From: Prochlorococcus sp. AG-424-P23 | GTDB taxonomy: Bacteria > Cyanobacteriota > Cyanobacteriia > PCC-6307 > Cyanobiaceae | Assembly (NCBI GenBank): GCA_003210135.1 | Contig: QCNK01000003.1 | Location: 1-64,000, forward strand | Reading direction: 5' to 3' | DNA: 64,000 nt | Shown: one piece after another, positions 55,689-64,000 of the stretch | Layout: each line of letters begins with the position of its first letter | Position numbering within the stretch: the first letter of the stretch is position 1 | Made by a program: the position numbers and the translations under genes | The notes under the pieces: generated by a model | Seen by the model: the letters and a program-made list of their open reading frames with translations, nothing else | The model's database searches: none | What the model was told of the DNA's origin: nothing

Positions 55689-55738
55689 AAAGACAAAAGC
55701 GTATTTAAAACCTTAAGATAGTATTATCGCAGAAAGTT

Positions 55739-56665
55739 ATGACTTCTACACAATCCAAACCATTACATGGAAAAGGACGTGAATGCGTCATAACTCGACG
55801 TGCCTGCTTTAGTTCTAGTCATCGTTATTGGCTTCCTGAAAAAACCCCAGAAGAAAATTTATCTCTTTTTGGAAATTGCAGTATTGCACCAGGTCATGGT
55901 CATAATTATGAACTTATTGTTTCAATGGGTGGAGAACTAGACTCTGATGGAATGGTACTTAATCTCTCTGATGTAAAACACTCTATTAAAGATAAGGTTA
56001 CTGGACAATTAGATTTTCGTTTTTTAAATGATGTCTGGCCTGAATTTAATGTTAATAATCGAGAAGGTATACTTCCCACGACTGAGGCATTAGTAAAGGT
56101 TATTTGGAGTCGTCTAAAGGATGATTTACCTCTTACAAGTCTAAGGCTTTATGAAAACCCAAATTTATGGGCAGATTATTTTGGAAAAAACATGGAAGCA
56201 TTTTTAACAGTACAAACTCATTTTGCAGCCGCTCATAGACTTGCAAAAGAAGAGATTTCCTTTGATGAAAATAAAAAAATCTATGGGAAATGTGCCAGAG
56301 TTAATGGACATGGTCATAACTATCTTGTCGACATAACTGTAAAAGGAGACATTGATAAAAGAACGGGAATGGTTTGCGACTTATCTGCGCTCCAGGAGAT
56401 TATTAATGATTTGGTTGTTGAACAACTAGATCATACTTTTCTAAATAAAGACATCGAATTCTTCCAGAACTGTGTTCCAACTGCTGAAAATATAGCTTTA
56501 TATATTTCTGATATTCTTAAAAATCCAATACATGAACTTGGTGCAACATTACACAAAATAAGACTCCAAGAGAGCCCAAATAATGCTGCAGAAATTTATG
56601 TTGATCAAAAGCTAACCAATTCATTGAAGTTAAAACTTGAAAATAGTTTAGTCTCACAAACTTGA
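55739..56665 (+). CDS. Tandem 6-pyruvoyl-tetrahydropterin synthase protein
   Basis: A 308-residue protein made of two PTPS/QueD domains. Domain 1 (about 18-150) has zinc His28, His53 and His55 (G-H-G-H-N-Y) and Cys47, but the catalytic His of L-D-H is Phe93 (L-D-F-R-F-L-N). Domain 2 (about 157-295) has His166, Cys185, His191, His193, His232 (L-D-H-T-F-L-N) and Glu278, a full set. The Cys-x4-G-H-G-H spacing is PTPS-like rather than QueD-like. It may make a tetrahydropterin or a 7-deazapurine precursor. The reductase gene behind it overlaps its stop by 4 bases (TTGA). Confidence 0.9.
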   Translation: MTSTQSKPLHGKGRECVITRRACFSSSHRYWLPEKTPEENLSLFGNCSIAPGHGHNYELIVSMGGELDSDGMVLNLSDVKHSIKDKVTGQLDFRFLNDVWPEFNVNNREGILPTTEALVKVIWSRLKDDLPLTSLRLYENPNLWADYFGKNMEAFLTVQTHFAAAHRLAKEEISFDENKKIYGKCARVNGHGHNYLVDITVKGDIDKRTGMVCDLSALQEIINDLVVEQLDHTFLNKDIEFFQNCVPTAENIALYISDILKNPIHELGATLHKIRLQESPNNAAEIYVDQKLTNSLKLKLENSLVSQT

Positions 56666-57312
56666 GTATCCCAAGAGTAATAATTGTTATAGCATCTAGT
56701 CTTGATGGGAGAATTGCATTTCCTGGAGGTGGAGAATCGCATCTTGGAAGCGAAGAAGATAAAAAAATGTTAAATCAACACTTATCAATGGTTGACGCCA
56801 CCATTTTTGGTTTAGGTACTTTAATAGCTCATCAATCAACTTACCTAATTAAAAATCTCAATGGTAATGACGAAGTAACAATATCAAAAAAACAACCAAT
56901 TTCTATAGTTGCTTCAAATAGCAAAAAATTTAACAGTAATTGGAAATACTTTCGTCAACCAATTAGAAGATGGCTAATCAGCTCAAGTAAAGTTGATAAT
57001 TCGTCGAATAATAACTTCGAGAAACAACTCTTTTTCGAAGATTCATGGAGTAAAACTTTAATTTCACTTAAAAAACAAGGGATAAATGATCTAGCTCTTT
57101 TAGGAGGTGCAAAACTAATAAATTCTTTTATAAAAGAGGATCTAATATCAGATATAAAAATTACAATAATTCCACAAATTATTGGAGGCAAATATACATG
57201 GATCCCTCCAGAACCAACAAATGAGATTTTTAATCTCAAAAGACTATGGGAAATAAAATCAATTAAAAATTTAATGAATAATGAAATCCATATTCATTAC
57301 AAAAAAATTTGA
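56662..57312 (+). CDS. RibD C-terminal-type reductase
   Basis: A 216-residue single-domain reductase of the RibD_C/DHFR-like fold, beginning R-V-I-I-V-I-A-S-S-L-D-G-R-I-A, the NADPH-domain start with its S-L-D-G-R-I signature, then L-L-G-G-A-K-L-I-N-S-F near 150 (cofactor loop). The deaminase domain of RibD is absent. It starts with TTG inside the stop of the tandem PTPS gene (overlap TTGA), so the pair is coupled; this suggests either riboflavin synthesis or reduction of a pterin made by its neighbour. I cannot decide between these. Confidence 0.85.
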   Translation: MSIPRVIIVIASSLDGRIAFPGGGESHLGSEEDKKMLNQHLSMVDATIFGLGTLIAHQSTYLIKNLNGNDEVTISKKQPISIVASNSKKFNSNWKYFRQPIRRWLISSSKVDNSSNNNFEKQLFFEDSWSKTLISLKKQGINDLALLGGAKLINSFIKEDLISDIKITIIPQIIGGKYTWIPPEPTNEIFNLKRLWEIKSIKNLMNNEIHIHYKKI

Positions 57313-57329
57313 AATAGATTCAATAATAA

Positions 57330-58484
57330 ATGAACCAAAAAATACATACAGTTGAAGTGAAATTGTCAATCAAGGAAATCTCCAAGGAGATATGGAATGA
57401 ATTAACAAATGAAATCAATAATCCATTCTATGAATGGACTTGGCTTAAAAACCTTGAAATATCAAAAAGTGTCTCAAGGGAAACTGGTTGGCAACCTCTA
57501 TATTTTGTTGCTTATAAAAATGAAGAAATATTAGGAATTGCCCCACTTTTTTTAAAAAATCATAGCTATGGAGAATTCATTTTTGATCAATCATTTGCAA
57601 GATTGGCTCAAGAGCTGAATTTAAATTATTACCCTAAATTAATTGGAATGAGTCCTTATAGTCCTGTAAATGGATATCAATTTCTTTATAAAAAAAATGA
57701 AGATAAGAATGAAATTACGAATTTACTTATAAACCATATCGAAAGCTTTGCTATTACAAACAAAATTTTAAGTTGTAATTTTTTATATATTGAAGAAAGC
57801 TGGGGCAAACATCTTAAATCTTTGGGATACCATAAATGGATAAATTCCAGCAGTGAATGGAGGAGTAATGGAGAAAAGACGTTTGATGATTTTCTTTCTA
57901 GATTTAACTCTAATCAGAGAAAAAATATCAAAAAAGAGAGAAAATCAATTGCTAAACAAGATGTAAAAGTAGAAATTTTTAATGAAGATGATATCAACCA
58001 AGAAATCCTCAAAAAAATGCATAATTTTTATGAACAGCATTGTTCTAGATGGGGAGTTTGGGGAAGTAAATATCTAACATCTACATTTTTCGAAAAAATT
58101 GTTGCTAATAAAAAAAATATCTTACTTTTTAGCGCATCAAAAAATGATTCAAATGATATTTTTGCTATGTCGATGTGCGTTAAAAATAAAAACAACTTAT
58201 GGGGTAGATATTGGGGTAGTCAAGAAGACATATCTAATTTACATTTTGAATTATGCTACTACCAGCCAATTGAATGGGCAATAAAAAATAGTATCCATTT
58301 TTTTGATCCTGGAGCAGGTGGTAAACATAAAAGGCGGAGAGGGTTTTTTGCAAAAAGCACTGTTAGCTTGCATAAGTGGTTTGACAAAAATATGGAAAAT
58401 ATAATTTATCCCTGGCTAAATGAAGTTAATAAACAAACCGAGAAGGAAATTGAATTTGAGAATAATTCTATACCCTTTAAATAA
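57330..58484 (+). CDS. DUF482 (FemAB-like acyltransferase) protein
   Basis: A 384-residue protein of the DUF482 family, annotated elsewhere as peptidoglycan biosynthesis/recognition and related to FemAB/GNAT folds. Features are N-P-F-Y-E-W-T-W-L near residue 30, F-N-S-N-Q-R-K-N-I-K-K-E-R near the middle and F-D-P-G-A-G-G-K-H-K-R-R-R-G-F near 335. The real substrate is unknown. It follows the reductase by 17 bases on the same strand and may belong to the same transcript. Confidence 0.87.
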   Translation: MNQKIHTVEVKLSIKEISKEIWNELTNEINNPFYEWTWLKNLEISKSVSRETGWQPLYFVAYKNEEILGIAPLFLKNHSYGEFIFDQSFARLAQELNLNYYPKLIGMSPYSPVNGYQFLYKKNEDKNEITNLLINHIESFAITNKILSCNFLYIEESWGKHLKSLGYHKWINSSSEWRSNGEKTFDDFLSRFNSNQRKNIKKERKSIAKQDVKVEIFNEDDINQEILKKMHNFYEQHCSRWGVWGSKYLTSTFFEKIVANKKNILLFSASKNDSNDIFAMSMCVKNKNNLWGRYWGSQEDISNLHFELCYYQPIEWAIKNSIHFFDPGAGGKHKRRRGFFAKSTVSLHKWFDKNMENIIYPWLNEVNKQTEKEIEFENNSIPFK

Positions 58485-58544
58485 AGAATTATTTGGCTTT
58501 TCTAAGGATTATATTAGTAATATAGTTTTTATTAACTTCTAATA

Positions 58545-58931
58545 ATGGATTCTATTAAAAGTTTAGATGAAAAAATAAAGATTGATAATAATCTATCCAA
58601 CCGATATATAGATTTAGATCCAAACGGTTATTTTATTATAAAAGTAGATTTAGAAGAAAATAAAATAATTTTAGAGCACTTTTTAAATAACATCGATGAA
58701 GAAGGCTATGCTCTTGACCCAGAAACAAATGAACCAATTAAATGCGACTCTCAAAATAAAAGAGTTAGTAATGAAGTTTTTAAAGGTATCAGTGCGAAAC
58801 AACTTGGAATATTGATTACTGAAGAAAGAAATGACTTAATAACCAGATTCGATCATGCTCTATATTTAGGCCGAGAACTACAAAAAGCAGAAGAATGTTT
58901 ATACAAAAAATTACCATATATCCAAGATTAA
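58545..58931 (+). CDS. DUF4346-like cyanobacterial protein
   Basis: A 128-residue protein: D-L-D-P-N-G-Y-F-I-I-K-V-D near residues 23-35, L-D-P-E-T-N-E-P-I-K-C and A-K-Q-L-G-I-L-I-T-E, then H-A-L-Y-L-G-R-E-L-Q-K-A-E. This pattern fits the DUF4346 domain, which also occurs at the end of a tetrahydromethanopterin methyltransferase-like protein in other cyanobacteria; no function is known. It lies 60 bases after the DUF482 gene and before petL. Confidence 0.82.
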   Translation: MDSIKSLDEKIKIDNNLSNRYIDLDPNGYFIIKVDLEENKIILEHFLNNIDEEGYALDPETNEPIKCDSQNKRVSNEVFKGISAKQLGILITEERNDLITRFDHALYLGRELQKAEECLYKKLPYIQD

Positions 58932-58995
58932 GAAATTAAACGAAAAAATCTAATCTTTTCATCTGATGTTAAATTAAATAAAAATAAAAAAATTA

Positions 58996-59088
58996 ATGAA
59001 CATCATTTTCTATTTTGCATTTATTGGTTTTGGTTTTGGGGCTGCTTTCGCATTAGATAAGCTCTTAAGAGCAGTTAAATTAATTTAA
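58996..59088 (+). CDS. petL: Cytochrome b6f small subunit PetL
   Basis: A 30-residue peptide too short for usual gene finders. It consists of one hydrophobic helix (F-Y-F-A-F-I-G-F-G-F-G-A-A-F-A-L) followed by L-R-A-V-K-L-I. PetL of other cyanobacteria ends the same way (for example ...I-K-S-I-K-L-I), has the same length of 30-32 residues, and sits at the edge of the b6f dimer. It is convergent with rimO, 3 bases between stops. I know of no other family with that C-terminal signature. Confidence 0.75.
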   Translation: MNIIFYFAFIGFGFGAAFALDKLLRAVKLI

Positions 59089-59091
59089 AAA

Positions 59092-60456
59092 CTACAAAAT
59101 TTTAATAATCTCTCCATACAAATCATATTCATCCGCAAAATAAATATTTGCTTCAACAAATTTACCAATATAATTTTTCAAATCATTTTTAGCATTACTA
59201 GACAAAATCACATTTCCGTCAATTTCAGGAGAGAAATTGTAGGACCGACCTATTAATTCGTTATTATCTGATATTTTTTCTACCAAAACTTTCATTTTTG
59301 AACCAACATATGCCTGATTTTTATCTTTAGAGATATTTTGTTGAACTGAAATAACATTATCTTTTCTTGCCTCTGCAACCTCTGGGAATACTCTATTTGG
59401 CAAATCAAAAGCTGCAGTTCCGTCCTCAGGAGAGAAAATAAACACCCCTACATGATCAAATTTGTGCCTATACAAAAATTCCAGAAGATGTTCAAAATGT
59501 TCTTTTTTTTCTCCTGGGAAACCAACAATGAGACTAGTTCTTAGTACAGCAGATGGAATTTCTTCTCTAATTTTCTCCAAAATTGATTCATTCAAAGAGG
59601 CTTGCCAAGGTCTATTCATACTCTTCAACACATCTGGATGACTATGCTGAAGAGGTAAATCAAAGTAAGGCACAATATTCTTTGAATCTTTGAAAGCTCT
59701 AATAACTTCATCAGTTAAACCTGTTGGATAAGCATAATGTATCCTTATCCAAGGAATTGGAACTTTAGAAAGCTCATTCAAAAGTTTGGCTAATGATGGT
59801 TTTCCATAAATATCTTGACCATAATTAGTTGTTATTTGACTAATTAATATGATTTCTTGAATACCCTTTTTTGCAAGACTTTTGGCTTCTGAAACTATAG
59901 ATTCTATTGTTCTACTTCTTTGAGGACCTCTCAACTTAGGAATAATACAAAAAGCGCAATTATAGTTGCAGCCTTCAGCAATACGAAGATAAGCAACAAA
60001 TTTATTTTTATCTACAAAACGAGGCATTTCCTCATCTGCAATAAATTCAGGAATTTTTGAAACTGCATTAACGATTTCCCCTTTTTCTACTCTGTCTAAA
60101 ACCTTGGCTATTTTTTGATAATCTCCTGTTCCAACCAAACCTTTTATTTCAGGGATTTCTTTTATAAGCTCATCTTTAAAATGCTGAGCCATACAGCCTG
60201 CAACTATTACTTCCTTTCCTTGATTTGTATATTCTAGAATTTTTCTAATAGATTCTTCTCTAGCTGTTTCAATAAAACTGCAAGTATTTACAACAACAAC
60301 ATTTGCATCATTTATATTGCTTTCAACTTCATAACCCTCTCTATCTAATAATCCTTGCATATGTTCAGTATCAACAAGATTTTTCTCACAACCTACGTGG
60401 CTGAATGCAACCTTAGATAGTTTTTTTTCTTTTACATTGAGACTATTTTGTTTCAC
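59092..60456 (-). CDS. rimO: Ribosomal protein S12 methylthiotransferase
   Basis: RimO is a radical-SAM enzyme that methylthiolates Asp88 of ribosomal protein S12. The 454-residue protein has the N-terminal cluster cysteines Cys23, Cys59 and Cys88 and the radical-SAM site Cys163, Cys167 and Cys170 (C-N-Y-N-C-A-F-C), followed by [10 protein letters not shown] and a TRAM domain at about 385-454. The G-P-Q-R-S-R stretch separates it from MiaB. It is divergent from the VKOR fusion gene and convergent with petL. Confidence 0.95.
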   Translation of the reverse strand: MKQNSLNVKEKKLSKVAFSHVGCEKNLVDTEHMQGLLDREGYEVESNINDANVVVVNTCSFIETAREESIRKILEYTNQGKEVIVAGCMAQHFKDELIKEIPEIKGLVGTGDYQKIAKVLDRVEKGEIVNAVSKIPEFIADEEMPRFVDKNKFVAYLRIAEGCNYNCAFCIIPKLRGPQRSRTIESIVSEAKSLAKKGIQEIILISQITTNYGQDIYGKPSLAKLLNELSKVPIPWIRIHYAYPTGLTDEVIRAFKDSKNIVPYFDLPLQHSHPDVLKSMNRPWQASLNESILEKIREEIPSAVLRTSLIVGFPGEKKEHFEHLLEFLYRHKFDHVGVFIFSPEDGTAAFDLPNRVFPEVAEARKDNVISVQQNISKDKNQAYVGSKMKVLVEKISDNNELIGRSYNFSPEIDGNVILSSNAKNDLKNYIGKFVEANIYFADEYDLYGEIIKIL

Positions 60457-60561
60457 AACTTGAAAAATAAGAATTAAAAGATTTTTACAGCATTTCGTAA
60501 ATAACTCACATGCCTAGATAATATTAGGATAGATAATGTAAATAACAAACTTTCTTTTTGT

Positions 60562-61497
60562 ATGGCCCTTAAGACTTTAAACAGAAGAAATAAAAAAGAT
60601 TTGAAATGGCCAAAAATCATAATCGCAATTCTTAGCACTATAGGCATGGTGGATACAGGTTCGATTACTTTAAAAAACTGGGGATTATTTACTTCGCTTT
60701 CATGCCCCGGGATACAAAATGGTTGTGAAACAGTTTTAAATAGTCCTTGGGGCACTTTATATGAAAATAATCAAATTAATATCCCTCTCTCATTAGCTGG
60801 ATTTATAACATATTTTTCAATATTAGTTATCACAATAATACTCTCGCTTAATTTAATTTCCCCAAAAGAAAAATTAAATAAGTTTTTATGGTGGTTAATA
60901 TTTCTAATTTCTTGTGCGTCATCAACATTTAGCTTTTTATTGATAAATATAATGTTCTTTAAGATTCAAGCATATTGCTTTTTTTGTATACTTTCAGCAA
61001 TTTTATCGTTTTCTATCTTTATAATTTCTATGATTGGAGCAAAGTTCGAAAGTAGAGAACCAATGATTTTTAGAGGTTTCATAGTAGCAATTAGTGTCCT
61101 GCTGGGGGGCCTAATTTGGTCAACAAATGTTGACCCCTCTAATGCTATTGATGTTGCAAACCCTACTGAAAATGTATCACCAATAATTACCACTTCAAGC
61201 TCTCCCCAGAAGGTAAAATTTGCAAAATTTTTAAGTGAAAACAATATTGTTATGTATAGTGCATACTGGTGCCCGCATTGCCATGATCAGAAACAATTAT
61301 TTGGTAAGGAAGCAGTTAAAGAATTAAAAGTAGTTGAGTGTGCCAAAGATGGAAAAGATAATGAGTATGAGCTTTGCCAAACGAAAGGAATCAGTGGATT
61401 TCCTTCTTGGGAAATAAATGGAGAAATTATTAGTGGTACTCGTGACTTAAATGAATTAGCAATAAAAACTGATTATCAGGGGGATCTTAATTTTTAA
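60562..61497 (+). CDS. VKOR-thioredoxin fusion (disulfide formation)
   Basis: A 311-residue membrane protein that makes disulfides in proteins outside the cytoplasm. A VKOR domain with four to five helices holds the loop pair Cys48/Cys55 (C-P-G-I-Q-N-G-C) and the quinone-side pair Cys139/Cys142 (C-F-F-C). From about residue 218 a thioredoxin-like domain follows with Cys237/Cys240 in W-C-P-H-C. The complete set of pairs suggests a working enzyme that passes electrons to quinone. In cyanobacteria and chloroplasts (LTO1) such fusions also aid photosystem assembly. Its end overlaps the nadB end by 11 bases. Confidence 0.94.
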   Translation: MALKTLNRRNKKDLKWPKIIIAILSTIGMVDTGSITLKNWGLFTSLSCPGIQNGCETVLNSPWGTLYENNQINIPLSLAGFITYFSILVITIILSLNLISPKEKLNKFLWWLIFLISCASSTFSFLLINIMFFKIQAYCFFCILSAILSFSIFIISMIGAKFESREPMIFRGFIVAISVLLGGLIWSTNVDPSNAIDVANPTENVSPIITTSSSPQKVKFAKFLSENNIVMYSAYWCPHCHDQKQLFGKEAVKELKVVECAKDGKDNEYELCQTKGISGFPSWEINGEIISGTRDLNELAIKTDYQGDLNF

Positions 61498-63154
61498 TGA
61501 ATCTTTTTTGAATTTTTTGATCTAACTGTTGTCTTGTATGGCATTCCCAATTTTTATCTTTATCAGGGAAATCATCTCTATAATGCCCTCCTCTACTTTC
61601 TTCTCTAAATAGACAAGCTTTTAATAAAGTTATGGTGGTTATTTGTCTATTCTTTAAATCAAGTAAAAGATTTAATGCTCTTCTATTACGTTCACTAAGT
61701 TTTATTTTTTGATCAAATTTTATTTTTTCAAGACTATTTAGTAAATCATTTTTATTTAATTTATCTATATCATTTTGAATGTAATTTAAAAATTTACTCA
61801 TATTTAACTTATTTCGAGATACCCCTAAATTTAACCAACATAGTTTTCTTAGTTCATCAATTTTTTCAGCAATTATAGAAATTTGATCTTCTTTAGGATC
61901 TTCAATATCAAAGTCTTGGAATGATCTATCAAATTTTTCAAATTTTGAAAGGTTATTCAAAACAATTGAAGACATTTTTCTTGCGAAAACAAGACACTCC
62001 ATCAGTGAATTACTTGCCAGTCTATTAGCGCCATGAACGCCTGTAGAAGCAACTTCTCCAACGGCATATAATCCTTTTCTTGTTGAAGATGCATTTAGAT
62101 CAGTTTTAACACCTCCCATCCAATAATGAGCTGCAGGAGCTACGGGAATAACCTCATTTAAAGGGTTAACGCCATAATCCTGACATCGACTTAAGATCGT
62201 GGGGAAGCGCTCTACAATTTTTTCTGGGTCAATATATCGAAGATCTAAGCCAACATGGTCTACATTATTATCATGCATATTTTTCATAATTGCTCTACTT
62301 ACCTGATCTCTAGTAGCTAGATCACGATTTTCAAGATTTTTAACTGGACTTTCACCATTTTTATCAACTAAAATCGCTCCTTCCCCTCTAAGTGCCTCAG
62401 ATATTAAGAAGCAAGGTGCACCATAAAATTTTAAAGCTGTTGGATGAAATTGAACAAACTCCAAATCTTCGATAGCAGCTCCTGCTTTCCATGCAAGAGC
62501 AATCCCTTCACCAGAGGATTGAGCAGGATTTGTTGTGTTTGTAAATAAGTGTCCACCCCCACCTGTAGCCAAAACAACAGCTCTAGATTTAATCCAATAT
62601 AAATTTGCTCCATCAAGAACCTGCACTCCTTTACATTCTTCATTTTCAATAAGAAGTTCAGTGACTCTTACGCCCCTACAGTGAAGAATATTTTTTTTAT
62701 TTTCAACATGATCTTCTAAAACTTCAACTAATGCTCTACCTGTACGATCTTTTACATGCAAGACTCTTCTTCGAGAATGAGCAGCTTCTAAAGTAGTAGC
62801 TAGTTGATCAGAACTTTGATCAAAAATCATGCCTAAATTCTGCAACCTATCAACACAACCTGGGGCTTCTTTAACTAGCATTTCTACAGCTTGAAAATCA
62901 CATAGTCCATCCCCTGCCTTTAAAGTATCTTCAGCATGAAGATCGAATGAATCATCTTTTCTAATAACAGATGCTATCCCTCCTTGAGCCCATCTACTAG
63001 AAGATACTTTGCTAGTATTTCTATTTAAAAGAAGCACTTTTAAATTCGCGGGTAATTCAAGGCAAGTCATAAGTCCTGCAGCTCCAGCACCTATAACGAT
63101 TACATCCCAATTATTTATTGGAATCGGTTCTTGCGAAAATGGAGGCCTAAGCAT
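61487..63154 (-). CDS. nadB: L-aspartate oxidase
   Basis: NadB oxidises aspartate to iminoaspartate, the first step of de novo NAD synthesis, complementing nadK in this window. The 555-residue FAD protein has V-I-G-A-G-A-A-G-L-M at residues 20-29, S-S-R-W-A-Q-G-G-I-A, H-S-R-R-R-V-L-H and G-V-H-G-A-N-R-L-A-S-N-S-L-M-E, all typical of the succinate dehydrogenase/aspartate oxidase flavoprotein group. Its ATG overlaps the DUF3120 stop by one base (TAATG). It converges on the VKOR fusion with an 11-base overlap. Confidence 0.96.
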   Translation of the reverse strand: MLRPPFSQEPIPINNWDVIVIGAGAAGLMTCLELPANLKVLLLNRNTSKVSSSRWAQGGIASVIRKDDSFDLHAEDTLKAGDGLCDFQAVEMLVKEAPGCVDRLQNLGMIFDQSSDQLATTLEAAHSRRRVLHVKDRTGRALVEVLEDHVENKKNILHCRGVRVTELLIENEECKGVQVLDGANLYWIKSRAVVLATGGGGHLFTNTTNPAQSSGEGIALAWKAGAAIEDLEFVQFHPTALKFYGAPCFLISEALRGEGAILVDKNGESPVKNLENRDLATRDQVSRAIMKNMHDNNVDHVGLDLRYIDPEKIVERFPTILSRCQDYGVNPLNEVIPVAPAAHYWMGGVKTDLNASSTRKGLYAVGEVASTGVHGANRLASNSLMECLVFARKMSSIVLNNLSKFEKFDRSFQDFDIEDPKEDQISIIAEKIDELRKLCWLNLGVSRNKLNMSKFLNYIQNDIDKLNKNDLLNSLEKIKFDQKIKLSERNRRALNLLLDLKNRQITTITLLKACLFREESRGGHYRDDFPDKDKNWECHTRQQLDQKIQKRFIKN

Positions 63155-63921
63155 TAAACCAATCCGCTAAATGTTGGTTGCAAAATTGCTAGAAAAATAA
63201 ATATTCCATCAACAATTAGTGTCGTTTGAATTACATAACTAGAAACCAATAGTGCTTTGCCATTAGTGGTATTAATAGTCGCAGAATCAAAAATTTCTTT
63301 TGAAATAAACCAAATTAGCAGTGCAACAAAAACAATAATAGATAATGATTTTATTTGAAGAAGATTCTCTGAGGTTTTTTGTAGAATTAGAGGAGCAGTT
63401 TCAGAGTCTGCTGTAATGACCTGCCTCCATTGATCCATTATTCCGATCAAAAATATTGTAATATCAGTAACTGCAGTTCCAAATAAAGAAGATAGATAAA
63501 AACTAGAACCTATTTTCCAGTTAGTACCAAGGCCAATTAAAGCAAGTGGAAGAACTACAGCTTCAACAGGAATATGCAAGATAGGATATGGACTTAACCA
63601 TCCCCAGAATAAACATCCACCGAGCCAACTGCCAGATACGCCAAGTAGTAATGAACTGACAATAAACCATTTATTTGATGGTTTTTTGTATAAAACAAAT
63701 GCTATTAAGAGAATTATAAAAGTAAAACAAAGAGCACTAATTGGTTCAAGTCTGACCCAAGGGGCTTGAATAAATATAGGTAAAATTACAAAAAAAGAAG
63801 ACCACAATCTCAAAGAAATTGGCCTTGATAAAAAAGTGCTTTCATATGAATCAACTCTTTTACTTAATTCATAGTTTAAGCTATCTTTCTCATCTAAATT
63901 TTTTGTAATTAATTCTTTCAA
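63154..63921 (-). CDS. DUF3120 membrane protein
   Basis: A 255-residue protein with seven or so hydrophobic segments from about residue 37, matching the cyanobacterial DUF3120 family (W-L-G-G-C-L-F-W-G-W-L-S-P-Y-P near the middle and P-V-E-A-V-V-L-P-L-A-L-I-G-L-G). Function unknown. The start is TTG at 63921, leaving a 35-residue polar N-terminus. Its stop overlaps the nadB start, so the two are co-transcribed. Nothing in the context explains the link to NAD synthesis. Confidence 0.83.
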   Translation of the reverse strand: MKELITKNLDEKDSLNYELSKRVDSYESTFLSRPISLRLWSSFFVILPIFIQAPWVRLEPISALCFTFIILLIAFVLYKKPSNKWFIVSSLLLGVSGSWLGGCLFWGWLSPYPILHIPVEAVVLPLALIGLGTNWKIGSSFYLSSLFGTAVTDITIFLIGIMDQWRQVITADSETAPLILQKTSENLLQIKSLSIIVFVALLIWFISKEIFDSATINTTNGKALLVSSYVIQTTLIVDGIFIFLAILQPTFSGLV

Positions 63922-63953
63922 TGAATAAATTTTAATTAATTTAAATCGTGGTT

Positions 63954-63974
63954 TAAAAAACTGCCAATGCAGTA
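63954..63974 (-). terminator. Possible short terminator for a gene beyond the right edge
   Basis: On the minus strand ACTGC-ATTG-GCAGT (5-base stem, 63960-63973) is followed by six T residues. It would end a minus-strand transcript entering from the right. The stem is short, so support is modest. Confidence 0.3.
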
Positions 63975-64000
63975 TTTTAATAAATCAAGGACCCTTAATT

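Noticed and set aside
60474..60755. Minus-strand open frame opposite the VKOR start
   Set aside because: It is a shadow of the VKOR coding region, which carries three conserved Cys pairs.

Overview
The window is chromosomal DNA of a marine picocyanobacterium, most probably a high-light-adapted Prochlorococcus. The evidence is strong AT-richness, Asn/Lys-rich proteins, intergenic gaps of mostly tens of bases with many tail-to-tail overlaps, and a full cyanobacterial core: NDH-1 subunits, chlM, crtP/crtB/crtQ, ycf3, ycf34, RpaA, RpaB, RbcR and PedR. I see no phage, integrase, transposase, CRISPR or rRNA gene, and only one tRNA (Asn). It reads as ordinary, streamlined core genome rather than a genomic island.

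Layout. 1-8.6 kb: the end of a probable menE, a DHNA-CoA thioesterase, ndhH, rsmH, a cysteine desulfurase, an Rre1-like regulator, chlM, a frameshifted purE, cysC, a SUI1 protein, trpB and a rhodanese. 8.7-17 kb: a membrane-anchored unknown, gltA, then a co-directional run ndhA-ndhI-ndhG-ndhE-nadK-CYTH, a small unknown, pedR and metF. 17-28 kb: a sugar nucleotidyltransferase, scpA, ndhF1-ndhD1, a Z-ISO-like NnrU protein divergent from rbcR, ndhM-DUF3172, and crtP-crtB. 28-37.7 kb: an RRM protein, cca, ycf34, tsaB, the rpaB-plsX-fabH-fabD-plsC run, radA and ycf3. 37.8-46.7 kb: a copper ATPase-tmk-holB run, rpaA, a sparse stretch with the tRNA, an ABC ATPase, a UPF0367 protein, cysteine synthase, a DnaJ protein and ndhO. 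46.8-64 kb: an epimerase, a LpxB-like protein, an IscA-type protein, crtQ with an SRPBCC partner, hemD-rbfA-DUF751, a GST, a CRR7-like protein, aroK, a tandem PTPS with a RibD-type reductase, DUF482 and DUF4346 proteins, a 30-residue PetL, rimO, a VKOR-thioredoxin fusion, nadB and a DUF3120 membrane protein.

How the genes fit together. Nine NDH-1 subunit genes (H, A, I, G, E, D1, F1, M, O) plus a CRR7-like gene lie in several scattered transcription units. Three desaturation/synthesis genes (crtP, crtB, crtQ) and a likely zeta-carotene isomerase supply carotenoids. Four DNA-binding response regulators or relatives and the LysR regulator RbcR make the window rich in light and redox control. 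A lipid-initiation set (plsX, fabH, fabD, plsC) follows rpaB without a gap.

Points most worth a second look: a one-base homopolymer frameshift in purE; a repetitive Ala/Val/Ser/Asn extension on PlsX; a tandem PTPS whose first domain has lost a catalytic His, coupled to a RibD-like reductase; two adjacent perfect palindromes between rbcR and the Z-ISO-like gene; two divergent genes whose start codons are one base apart; and several unannotatable-by-length small ORFs. I did not find a clearly new multi-gene system.
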